A DNA stretch of 9,489 bases from Betaproteobacteria bacterium (GTDB taxonomy: Bacteria > Pseudomonadota > Gammaproteobacteria > Burkholderiales > SG8-39). A program made the position numbers and the translations under genes. The notes under the pieces were generated by a model. That model did no database searches, was not told the origin of the DNA, and worked only from the letters and a program-made list of their open reading frames with translations. The DNA lies in the NCBI GenBank assembly GCA_947467405.1, contig CANIIN010000070.1, positions 1 through 9,489 of the forward strand, written 5' to 3'. Shown here in pieces: positions 1 to 5,917 of this stretch. Numbering within the stretch: the first letter of the stretch is position 1; each line of letters starts with the position of its first letter.

Positions 1-16
1 AAAGCGACCTCGCTTT
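1..16. repeat. Short inverted repeat at the left edge
   Basis: A 7-base arm (AAAGCGA, 1-7) is followed after two bases by its exact reverse complement (TCGCTTT, 10-16). It may be part of a terminator of a gene lying to the left, but the T-run after it is only three bases and the window edge cuts off the context. No coding sequence can be supported in 1-155. Confidence 0.3.
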
Positions 17-148
17 CGCCCAGATCTACCCCCCTTCACGCAAGGCAAGGCAAGCGAACCGCGCTGGCCTGCCGCAACTAATCGGTTCGATGTGACGTTT
101 TGCGCGAAATTGACCGGCACGACGCTGGAGGCCTGATCTCAAGCGTTG

Positions 149-161
149 CAAGTGGTTGATA
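149..161 (-). promoter_or_regulatory. Putative IHF binding site upstream of the pilin promoter
   Basis: Read on the - strand the bases are TATCAACCACTTG, an exact match to the IHF consensus WATCAANNNNTTR. An A/T-rich stretch directly adjoins it (AAAAAGTCTTCTTA, 161-174). It lies about 40-50 bases upstream of the -24 element of the proposed sigma-54 promoter. That is where IHF commonly bends DNA so that an upstream activator can reach the sigma-54 polymerase. A 13-base degenerate consensus can occur by chance; the position is what makes it credible. Confidence 0.5.
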
Positions 162-197
162 AAAAGTCTTCTTATCGCCGCACCGCGCCGCGCGCTA

Positions 198-212
198 TGG
201 AGCGTTACTTGC
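198..212 (+). promoter_or_regulatory. Sigma-54 (RpoN) -24/-12 promoter of the pilin gene
   Basis: The bases TGGAGCGTTACTTGC match the sigma-54 consensus TGGCACGNNNNTTGC at 9 of its 11 fixed positions. The invariant GG (199-200) and GC (211-212) are exactly 10 bases apart. Transcription would start about 12 bases past the GC, near 224, leaving a leader of roughly 38 bases before the pilin ATG at 262. In many bacteria with type IV pili, pilA is transcribed by RpoN under the PilS/PilR two-component system, so a PilR-type activator is expected. I could not identify its binding site in 1-140. Confidence 0.72.
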
Positions 213-261
213 GTCTGCTCAGGTATGCGCTCCAGCCTGGAGCGCCATCTCGGAGAAACAC

Positions 262-678
262 ATGAAATTGATTCAGAAGGGCTTTACGCTGATCGAACTG
301 ATGATCGTGGTCGCGATCATCGGCATTCTTGCCGCCGTCGCACTGCCCGCCTATCAGGACTACACGGTTCGCGCCAAGGTATCGGAGCTGATCCTGGCCG
401 CGTCCGGCGCGCGCACCGCGATCTCGGAAAAGTTCACCACCGACCCGACCAACACCGCTTCGATGGGCACCGGCGTCACCATCGCCGTCGTGGGCAAGAT
501 CGCCACGGCCGACGTGTCCGATGCCGGCATCGTCGTTGTGTCAGGCAACACCGCGAGCACGTCGACCGGCCAGGCGGTGACCCTCACCGTGACGCCGACC
601 GCCAACACCACGACCGGCACGCTGACCTGGTCGTGCGCTGGCACCCCGGCCAAGTACATGCCGGCTACCTGCCGCTAA
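262..678 (+). CDS. pilA: Type IV major pilin (PilA-like prepilin)
   Basis: This 138-residue protein is a class IVa prepilin, the building block of retractable pili used in twitching, adhesion and DNA uptake. It has a short basic leader (MKLIQKG) cut by prepilin peptidase PilD between Gly7 and Phe8. The family box FTLIELMIVVAIIGILAAVA follows, with Glu at mature position 5 and a hydrophobic helix (about residues 8-30) that anchors the subunit before assembly. The globular part is rich in Thr, Ser, Ala and Val. Cys125 and Cys137 bracket the C-terminal disulfide loop (D-region) typical of major pilins. The start is supported by a GGAG motif at 252-255, seven bases upstream. The gene stands alone, is preceded by sigma-54 and IHF signals, and is followed by a terminator. 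It could be a minor or paralogous pilin, but the disulfide loop, length and own promoter favour a major pilin. Confidence 0.93.
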   Translation: MKLIQKGFTLIELMIVVAIIGILAAVALPAYQDYTVRAKVSELILAASGARTAISEKFTTDPTNTASMGTGVTIAVVGKIATADVSDAGIVVVSGNTASTSTGQAVTLTVTPTANTTTGTLTWSCAGTPAKYMPATCR

Positions 679-699
679 ATCGGTCGTTACTGTCAATGC

Positions 700-726
700 A
701 AAAAGCCCCTCGGTGAGGGGCTTTTT
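700..726. terminator. Bidirectional intrinsic terminator between pilA and tRNA-Thr
   Basis: An 11-bp perfect stem (AAAAAGCCCCT, 700-710, with AGGGGCTTTTT, 716-726) encloses a 5-base loop. The stem reads into a T-run in both directions, so it can end pilA transcription from the left and the convergent tRNA-Thr transcript from the right. It starts 22 bases after the pilA stop codon. Confidence 0.88.
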
Positions 727-773
727 GTTTGGGCGATGCGCCGACAACGGCTCGGGTCATCTGGCGAGGAATG

Positions 774-849
774 TGGTGCCGGGTAAAGGAATCGAACCCT
801 CGACCAACTGATTACAAATCAGCTGCTCTACCAACTGAGCTAACCCGGC
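774..849 (-). tRNA. tRNA-Thr, anticodon UGU (reads ACA)
   Basis: The - strand reads GCCGGGT...ACCCGGC plus discriminator A and an encoded CCA (774-776), 76 nt in all. All four arms are present: a 7-bp acceptor stem, a D-arm with AGCTCAGTTGGTAGAGC, a 5-bp anticodon stem CTGAT/ATCAG around loop TTTGTAA, and a T-arm with GGTTCGATTCC. The anticodon TGT corresponds to + strand bases 814-816. It decodes threonine ACA and, depending on wobble modification, other ACN codons. It has its own -10 element and is followed by the shared terminator at 700-726, so it looks like a single-gene transcription unit. Confidence 0.97.
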
Positions 850-858
850 GATGCGGTC

Positions 859-864
859 ATTATA
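859..864 (-). promoter_or_regulatory. -10 element of the tRNA-Thr promoter
   Basis: The - strand carries a perfect TATAAT here. A start about 7 bases downstream would fall near 852, just before the tRNA 5' end at 849, as expected for a tRNA promoter with a very short leader. The bases between (GACCGCA) are GC-rich, like the discriminators of stringently controlled stable-RNA promoters. No good -35 hexamer lies 16-18 bases upstream. Confidence 0.5.
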
Positions 865-920
865 CTTGGCCGCGCCGAAAACCGGCAGCGATGGCGCGAA
901 GGGCTACTCCATGGCAGCAG

Positions 921-940
921 TATTTCAAGGAATTGAAATA
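921..940. repeat. Inverted repeat next to the kor terminator
   Basis: TATTTCAA (921-928) and TTGAAATA (933-940) are exact reverse complements separated by GGAA. The element abuts the kor terminator and lies about 60 bases upstream of the tRNA-Thr -10 box. It may be an operator for a dimeric regulator of the tRNA promoter, or a second hairpin that helps transcription end. The sequence does not decide. Confidence 0.4.
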
Positions 941-967
941 CAAAGACCCGCACCAGGCGGGTCTTTG
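941..967 (-). terminator. Intrinsic terminator of the kor cluster
   Basis: An 11-bp perfect stem (CAAAGACCCGC, 941-951, with GCGGGTCTTTG, 957-967) closes a 5-base loop. On the - strand the stem ends in TTTG and continues TATTTC, a modest T-rich tail. It lies 47 bases past the korB stop codon and insulates the tRNA-Thr gene from the kor transcript. Confidence 0.85.
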
Positions 968-1014
968 CAGGGCATTGCAGTTCTTTTACTAAGACACCTA
1001 CTGCGCCGGTTGAA

Positions 1015-2070
1015 CTAACGGAACGATGCGTTCACCTTGTCGAGTGCCGCAGATCCAGGGGACAGGTCGCGGGCCGTCAGGCGATTCAGCGGGGTGTCCA
1101 CGGTGTTGAGGTGCTCGTGCAGGTCCTCGGCGCCCGGACGCACATACAGCAGGCCGGTGACAATCTCGCCGGCTTCGGAGCGCTGCAGCAGGTAGTTCAT
1201 GGCGGTGACGCGGTTGGAGGCGTCGTAATCCTTGGCCACCTTGCGCAGGCGCAGCGTGGAGCCGTCGTGCTGGATGACTTCCTGCATGCTGCCCGGCGCG
1301 TAGCTGGTGGTGATCTCGTCCCTCGAAACCATGAAATCGATGCGGTTGACCGCCTCGTTGTGCTCGCGCACGTAGTCATAGCTGCGCGTCGATCCGGCGT
1401 GGTTGTTGAACGCCACGCAGGGGCTGATGACGTCTATGAAAGCCGAGCCACGATGTTCGATGGCGGCCCGAATGAGCGGCACGAGCTGCTCCTTGTCGCC
1501 GGAGAAACTGCGACCGACGAAGGTGGCGCCAAGCTGCAGCGCGACCATGACCATGTCGATGGACTCGTCGGTATTCATCACGCCCTTCTTCGACTTGGAG
1601 CCCTTGTCGGCCGTGGCCGAGAACTGGCCCTTGGTAAGGCCGTATACGCCGTTGTTTTCGACCACGTAAACCATGTTGACGCCGCGGCGGATGCTGTGCG
1701 CGAACTGGCCGAAGCCGATCGACGCCGAATCACCGTCTCCTGAGACGCCGAGGTAGAGCAGTTCGCGGTTGGCCAGATTGGCACCGGTCAGCACCGAGGG
1801 CATGCGCCCGTGCACGGTATTGAAACCGTGCGCGCTGCCGAGGAAGTAGTCCGGCGTCTTGGAACTGCAACCGATGCCCGACATCTTGGCCACCTTGTGC
1901 GGCTCGATGGCCAGTTCCCAGCAGGCCTGGATGATGGCGGCCGAAATGGAGTCGTGCCCGCAACCGGCGCAGAGGGTGGAAACCCTGCCTTCGTAGTCGC
2001 GGCGCGTGTAGCCGAGCTTGTTGCTCGGCAGGGTCGGGTGATGCAGCTTGGGTTTGGCCAGATAAGTCAT
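1015..2070 (-). CDS. korB: 2-oxoacid:acceptor oxidoreductase, TPP-binding beta subunit (KorB)
   Basis: This 351-residue protein is the beta subunit of a 2-oxoacid:ferredoxin oxidoreductase, most likely for 2-oxoglutarate. It binds thiamine diphosphate and one [4Fe-4S] cluster and, with KorA, decarboxylates the 2-oxoacid to the acyl-CoA, CO2 and two electrons. Visible marks are the cluster ligands Cys34 and Cys37 (LCAGCGHD), Cys68 (GIGCSS) and Cys218 (SPCVAFN). The Mg-TPP motif runs from GDGD (111-114) to ENNGVYGLTKGQ (138-149). The length is usual for beta subunits without an added ferredoxin domain. The ATG at 2070 is preceded by AGAGG. It is the last gene of the cluster, 119 bases after korA, and a terminator follows. 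Pyruvate or branched-chain 2-oxoacids remain possible substrates, since the motifs set the family and not the substrate. Confidence 0.92.
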   Translation of the reverse strand: MTYLAKPKLHHPTLPSNKLGYTRRDYEGRVSTLCAGCGHDSISAAIIQACWELAIEPHKVAKMSGIGCSSKTPDYFLGSAHGFNTVHGRMPSVLTGANLANRELLYLGVSGDGDSASIGFGQFAHSIRRGVNMVYVVENNGVYGLTKGQFSATADKGSKSKKGVMNTDESIDMVMVALQLGATFVGRSFSGDKEQLVPLIRAAIEHRGSAFIDVISPCVAFNNHAGSTRSYDYVREHNEAVNRIDFMVSRDEITTSYAPGSMQEVIQHDGSTLRLRKVAKDYDASNRVTAMNYLLQRSEAGEIVTGLLYVRPGAEDLHEHLNTVDTPLNRLTARDLSPGSAALDKVNASFR

Positions 2071-2096
2071 GGTTCGCCTCTGTTTTGTCTAACGAC

Positions 2097-2117
2097 TTGA
2101 GGGGATACTCCCCTCAA
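2097..2117 (-). other. Hairpin 1 in the korA-korB spacer
   Basis: A perfect 9-bp stem (TTGAGGGGA, 2097-2105, with TCCCCTCAA, 2109-2117) closes a 3-base loop. It ends 26 bases before the korB start. No T-run follows on the - strand, so it is more likely a processing, stability or translation-modulating structure than a full terminator. Confidence 0.55.
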
Positions 2118-2134
2118 ACACCCCTACAACGGGC

Positions 2135-2159
2135 CGCCTGACTACAATTCGGTCAGGCG
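2135..2159 (-). other. Hairpin 2 in the korA-korB spacer
   Basis: An 8-bp stem (CGCCTGAC, 2135-2142, with GTCAGGCG, 2152-2159) encloses a 9-base loop. It lies between hairpins 1 and 3 and has no T-run after it in the direction of kor transcription. Confidence 0.5.
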
Positions 2160-2179
2160 CTCTAATGGTTCTGTACGTA

Positions 2180-2202
2180 CAAGGCGGCCTCAGGCCGCCT
2201 TG
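2180..2202 (-). other. Hairpin 3, with the korA stop codon in its loop
   Basis: A perfect 10-bp GC-rich stem (CAAGGCGGCC, 2180-2189, with GGCCGCCTTG, 2193-2202) has a loop of exactly three bases, which are the korA TGA stop codon. A 10-bp palindrome, TGTACGTACA (2172-2181), overlaps its downstream foot. The stem is partly coding: it encodes the final Lys-Ala-Ala of KorA. Without a T-run it may act as an mRNA 3' stabiliser or partial terminator that sets the korA to korB ratio. Confidence 0.55.
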
Positions 2203-4031
2203 CCCTTCTGGATCGGCTTGACGTTGAACGCCGACAGGCGCTGTGCGATTTCGTTGACGATGAAGCGCGCCGTAATGGGCGTGCCGTCGTAATGCAGCAC
2301 CGGCGTTATCTTGGCCGGATCGATCGCGCCTTCGTTCATCAACAGAGTGCGCAACTGGGCGTCGCGATTCTGCTCGACCAGGAACACATGCTCATGCTCG
2401 TTGACGAAGTCGAGAATCGAATCATGGAAGGGGAAGGCGCGGATGCGGATTGCATCCACGTGCAGGCCCTGCTGCTCAAGGCGGTCGATCGCTTCGGTCA
2501 TGGCCGGGCTGGTCGAGCCGTAGTAGATGGCGCCGAAACGGCTCTTTTTGGAGGCCTGCCGCACGACCGGCTTGGGCACGAGTTCCTTGGCCGTCTCGAA
2601 CTTGCGCAACAAGCGCTGCACGTTGTAGATGTAGTCGGGTCCGGATTCGCTGTACAGGGCGTACGGATTGCGCGTCGTTCCACGGGTGAAATAGCCGCCC
2701 TTGGTCGGATGCGTGGCCGGGTAGGTACGATAGGGAATGCCGTCGCCATCAACATCGAGATAACGCCCGAAGTCCTTGCCGGCCTCGAGTTCTTCGTAGG
2801 TCATGACCTTGCCGCGGTCGTATTCGCGCTTGTCATCCCAGGCGAATGGCTCGCACAGGCGCTGGTTCATGCCGATGTCGAGATCGGTCATGACGAAAAT
2901 CGGCGTCTGCAGGCGGTCGGCCAGATCCAGCGCCTCGGCACCGAAATCGAAGCATTCGCGCGGGTCTTCCGGGAACAACAGCACATGCTTGGTGTCGCCG
3001 TGCGACGCGTAGGCGCAGGACAGCACGTCGGACTGCTGCGTGCGCGTCGGCATGCCGGTGGACGGACCGCCACGCTGCACGTTGATGATGGTGGCCGGGA
3101 TTTCGGCGAAGTAGGCGAGGCCGATGAATTCCTGCATCAGCGATACGCCCGGGCCGGAGGTGGCGGTGAATGAGCGCGCCCCGTTCCAGCCGGCGCCGAT
3201 GACAATGCCGATGGAGGCGAGTTCGTCTTCAGCCTGCACGATGGCGAACTTGTGCTTGCCGGTGGCCGGATCGACCCGGAACTGGTCGCAATACTTCTGG
3301 AATGCTTCGGCAACCGATGACGAGGGCGTGATCGGGTACCAGGCGCAAACCGATGCGCCGCCGTAAACGCAGCCCAGCGCCACAGCGGCATTGCCTTCAA
3401 CCAGGATCTTGTTGCCGACCCGGTCCGCTTTCTTCACCCGCAGCGTGAGCGGGCACTGCAGGTTGTTCTTGGCGTAGTCGTAGCCGAGCTTCAAGGCGTT
3501 GACGTTGGACGTCAGGAGCTTTTCCTTGCCCTTGTACTGCTCGCCGATGACCGCAATGATCACCTGCGTGTCCATGTCCAGCAGCGCCGCCAGCGCCCCC
3601 ACATACATGATGTTCTTGAACAGCTGGCGCTGCCGGGGATCGGAATAGGTCGAATTGGAGATTTCGGTCAGCGGTACGCCGATCACGGTGACGTCGTCGC
3701 GGAACTTCGACTTCGCCATGGGCTTGGACGAGTCATAGAACAGGTAGCCGCCCGCCTCGATTTCCTTGACGTCCGCATCCCAGGTCTGCGGATTCATCGC
3801 CACCATGAGGTCCACCCCGCCGCGCCGGCCGAGGTAACCGTCTTCGGTGACCCTCACTTCGTACCAGGTGGGTAGGCCCTGGATATTCGACGGAAAGATG
3901 TTCCGCGGACTGACCGGGACACCGTGGCGGATTATCGCTTTCGCAAACAGCTCATTGGCGGACGCCGAGCCGGAACCGTTTACGTTGGCGAACTTGACGA
4001 CGAAGTCATTGACGGCTTCGATGGGTTTCAT
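2190..4031 (-). CDS. korA: 2-oxoacid:acceptor oxidoreductase, fused gamma-alpha subunit (KorA)
   Basis: This 613-residue protein joins the gamma and alpha modules of the 2-oxoacid:ferredoxin oxidoreductase family and pairs with KorB. Residues about 15-200 are the gamma domain (GSGSASANELFAKAI near the start). Residues about 215-400 are the alpha domain that contacts thiamine diphosphate, with WYPITPSSS at 231-239 and TSGPG at 291-295. RGGPSTGMPTRTQQSD (320-335) is the signature seen in 2-oxoglutarate and related oxidoreductases. The C-terminal domain (about 500-600) carries the transketolase C-like fold (FPFHDSILDFV, VEQN). Overall length is normal for gamma-alpha fusions. The ATG at 4031 has only a weak Shine-Dalgarno (GCGAG), so translation may depend on ribosomes arriving from korC, whose stop is 50 bases upstream. 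Substrate is inferred from cluster similarity to korABC; other 2-oxoacids are possible. Confidence 0.92.
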   Translation of the reverse strand: MKPIEAVNDFVVKFANVNGSGSASANELFAKAIIRHGVPVSPRNIFPSNIQGLPTWYEVRVTEDGYLGRRGGVDLMVAMNPQTWDADVKEIEAGGYLFYDSSKPMAKSKFRDDVTVIGVPLTEISNSTYSDPRQRQLFKNIMYVGALAALLDMDTQVIIAVIGEQYKGKEKLLTSNVNALKLGYDYAKNNLQCPLTLRVKKADRVGNKILVEGNAAVALGCVYGGASVCAWYPITPSSSVAEAFQKYCDQFRVDPATGKHKFAIVQAEDELASIGIVIGAGWNGARSFTATSGPGVSLMQEFIGLAYFAEIPATIINVQRGGPSTGMPTRTQQSDVLSCAYASHGDTKHVLLFPEDPRECFDFGAEALDLADRLQTPIFVMTDLDIGMNQRLCEPFAWDDKREYDRGKVMTYEELEAGKDFGRYLDVDGDGIPYRTYPATHPTKGGYFTRGTTRNPYALYSESGPDYIYNVQRLLRKFETAKELVPKPVVRQASKKSRFGAIYYGSTSPAMTEAIDRLEQQGLHVDAIRIRAFPFHDSILDFVNEHEHVFLVEQNRDAQLRTLLMNEGAIDPAKITPVLHYDGTPITARFIVNEIAQRLSAFNVKPIQKGKAA

Positions 4032-4081
4032 GATGACAACTCGCTAAATTGACAGGGGGGTGCTTGTCGTTCTTGTGTGGC

Positions 4082-5917
4082 TCAGGCGGCCTTCTTCGCC
4101 GGGACGCTCTTGTCGCGGCAGCTCGGGCCGGCATGGGTCATGGTGATCAGGGTCTTCTGCATGTCCCAGGCGCCGGTCGGACAGCGCTCCGCGCACAGGC
4201 TGCAGTGCAGGCAGACGTCCTCATCCTTGACCATGACGCGCTTGGTCTTGAGTTCCGGCGACACGTAAAGATCCTGCGACACGTTGCCGGCCGGCGCACT
4301 GAGTCGCGTGCGCAGGTCCTTCTCTTCCGCGTTGGGAGTGAATGTGATGCAGTCCATCGGGCAGATATCGACGCACGCGTCGCACTCGATGCAAAGATCC
4401 TTGGTGAACACCGTCTGCACGTCGCAGTTCAGGCAGCGCTGCGCTTCCTTGAACGCAGTGGCCGGATCGAAGCCCATTTCGACTTCGATCTTGATGTTCT
4501 TCAGCGTGACCTTGGTGTCGCGCCATGGCACCTTGAAGCGCACGTCACCCGATACCTGGTTGTCGAAGCTCCACTCGTGGATGCCCATCTTCTGCGACAT
4601 CAGGTTGACCATGGGGGGCGGGCGCTTGGCCACGTCTTCACCATGGCAGAACTTGTCTATCGACACCGCGGCGTCGTGTCCGTGGGCAACCGCCCAGATG
4701 ATGTTCTTCGGGCCGAACGCCGCGTCGCCGCCGAAGAATACGTTCGGAATGGCGGACTGCATGGTCTTCTCGTCGACCTTGGGCATGCCCCACTTGTCGA
4801 AGTCCATGCCGATGTCACGCTCGATCCAGGGGAAGGAATTTTCCTGGCCGACGGCGATGAGCACGTCGTCGCATTCCACCAGCTGGTCGGGTTCGCCTGT
4901 CGACACGAGATTGCGACGACCCTTGTCATCGTACTCGGCACGGACCTTCTCGAAGGTCATGCCGGTGAGCTTGCCGTTGTCGTGAGTGAAGGACTTCGGC
5001 ACCATGAAGTTGAGGATCGGTATGCCCTCGTGAATCGCGTCTTCCTTCTCCCAGGGCGAGGCCTTCATTTCCTCGAAGCCGGAACGGACGATGACCTTGA
5101 CATCATCGCCGCCGAGGCGGCGCGAGGTACGGCAGCAGTCCATGGCGGTGTTGCCGCCACCGAGCACGATGACGCGCTTGCCGATCTTGGTGATGTGGCC
5201 GAACGAAACCGACGACAGCCAGTCGATGCCGAGGTGAATGTTCTTGGCCGCTTCCATACGGCCGGGCACTTCGAGATCACGGCCGCGCGGCGCGCCGGTG
5301 CCGACGAAGATGGCGTCGAATTTTTCCTTGCCCTTGAGATCGACCAACGCCTTTAGCGAGTCGATGCGCTCGCCGGAACGGAAATTCACGCCCATGCCGA
5401 GGATATAGCCGGTTTCCTCGTCGATGACCTCTTCCGGCAGGCGGAAACGCGGGATCTGCGAGCGGATCATGCCGCCGGCCTTCTGGTCGGCATCGAACAC
5501 GGTGATGTCATAGCCGAGCGGCGCGAGGTCGCGGGCGACAGTCAGCGATGCAGGTCCGGCGCCGATGCAGGCGATGCGCTTGCCGTTCTTCTTGGCGGGA
5601 ATCTCGGGCAGACGCGCCGTGATGTCGTCCTTGTAGTCGGCCGCAACGCGCTTCAGTCGGCAGATGGCAACTGGTTCCTTGGTCTGTTCTTCCTCGACTC
5701 GACCGCGCCGGCAGGCGGGTTCACAAGGACGGTCGCAGGTGCGCCCCAGCACGCCGGGAAACACGTTGGACTCCCAGTTGACCATGTACGCGTCGCTGTA
5801 GCGGCCATGCGCGATCAACCGGATGTATTCGGGAACCGGGGTATGCGCGGGGCACGCCCACTGGCAATCAACAACCTTGTGGAAATAGTCGGGGGCGCCG
5901 ATGTCTGTTGGCTTCAA
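4082..5917 (-). CDS. korC: FAD/NAD(P)H oxidoreductase with fused two-cluster ferredoxin domain (KorC-like)
   Basis: This 611-residue protein is the likely electron-transfer subunit of the KorAB enzyme, passing electrons between the 2-oxoacid oxidoreductase, FAD, NAD(P)H and ferredoxin. Its N-terminus (1-75) resembles the iron-sulfur domain of the glutamate synthase small subunit (GltD), with Cys18, Cys22, Cys61, Cys65 and Cys69. Residues about 110-425 form two Rossmann folds: FAD motif GAGPAS (119-124), NAD(P)H motif GGGNTAMD (253-260), and the second FAD motif GGDAAFGP (397-404). Cys495 and Cys498 (RCLNCD) precede a ferredoxin domain with two classic [4Fe-4S] sets: Cys509, 512, 515, 519 and Cys569, 572, 575, 579. 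The start is TTG (5917-5915), set by a GGAGG 7 bases upstream. A free-standing GltD is unlikely: no large synthase gene is adjacent, and the kor genes follow directly. The direction of electron flow is not shown by sequence. Confidence 0.85.
   Translation of the reverse strand: MKPTDIGAPDYFHKVVDCQWACPAHTPVPEYIRLIAHGRYSDAYMVNWESNVFPGVLGRTCDRPCEPACRRGRVEEEQTKEPVAICRLKRVAADYKDDITARLPEIPAKKNGKRIACIGAGPASLTVARDLAPLGYDITVFDADQKAGGMIRSQIPRFRLPEEVIDEETGYILGMGVNFRSGERIDSLKALVDLKGKEKFDAIFVGTGAPRGRDLEVPGRMEAAKNIHLGIDWLSSVSFGHITKIGKRVIVLGGGNTAMDCCRTSRRLGGDDVKVIVRSGFEEMKASPWEKEDAIHEGIPILNFMVPKSFTHDNGKLTGMTFEKVRAEYDDKGRRNLVSTGEPDQLVECDDVLIAVGQENSFPWIERDIGMDFDKWGMPKVDEKTMQSAIPNVFFGGDAAFGPKNIIWAVAHGHDAAVSIDKFCHGEDVAKRPPPMVNLMSQKMGIHEWSFDNQVSGDVRFKVPWRDTKVTLKNIKIEVEMGFDPATAFKEAQRCLNCDVQTVFTKDLCIECDACVDICPMDCITFTPNAEEKDLRTRLSAPAGNVSQDLYVSPELKTKRVMVKDEDVCLHCSLCAERCPTGAWDMQKTLITMTHAGPSCRDKSVPAKKAA

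Noticed and set aside
40..56. CAAGG-type short tandem repeat (CAAGGCAAGGCAAG)
   Set aside because: Fewer than three copies of a 5-base unit; not enough to call a functional repeat or phase-variable tract.
1..155. The end of an upstream coding gene
   Set aside because: All three forward frames give short peptides ending at 81, 92 or 136 with no recognisable character; there is too little sequence to support a call.
146..175. A sigma-70 promoter for the pilin gene (TTGCAA and TCTTAT)
   Set aside because: Only four of six matches at each hexamer, and the region overlaps the better-supported IHF site. The sigma-54 element at 198-212 explains the gene better.
4049..5356. A long (435-codon) + strand frame opposite korC
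   Set aside because: It is the antisense of a gene with clear FAD, NAD(P)H and ferredoxin motifs. Long antisense frames are common in GC-rich genes, and its own protein shows no family signature.
4082..5917. Annotation of korC as glutamate synthase small subunit (GltD)
   Set aside because: The first two-thirds resemble GltD, but the C-terminal two-cluster ferredoxin domain and the position directly before korA and korB argue for an electron-transfer partner of the oxidoreductase.
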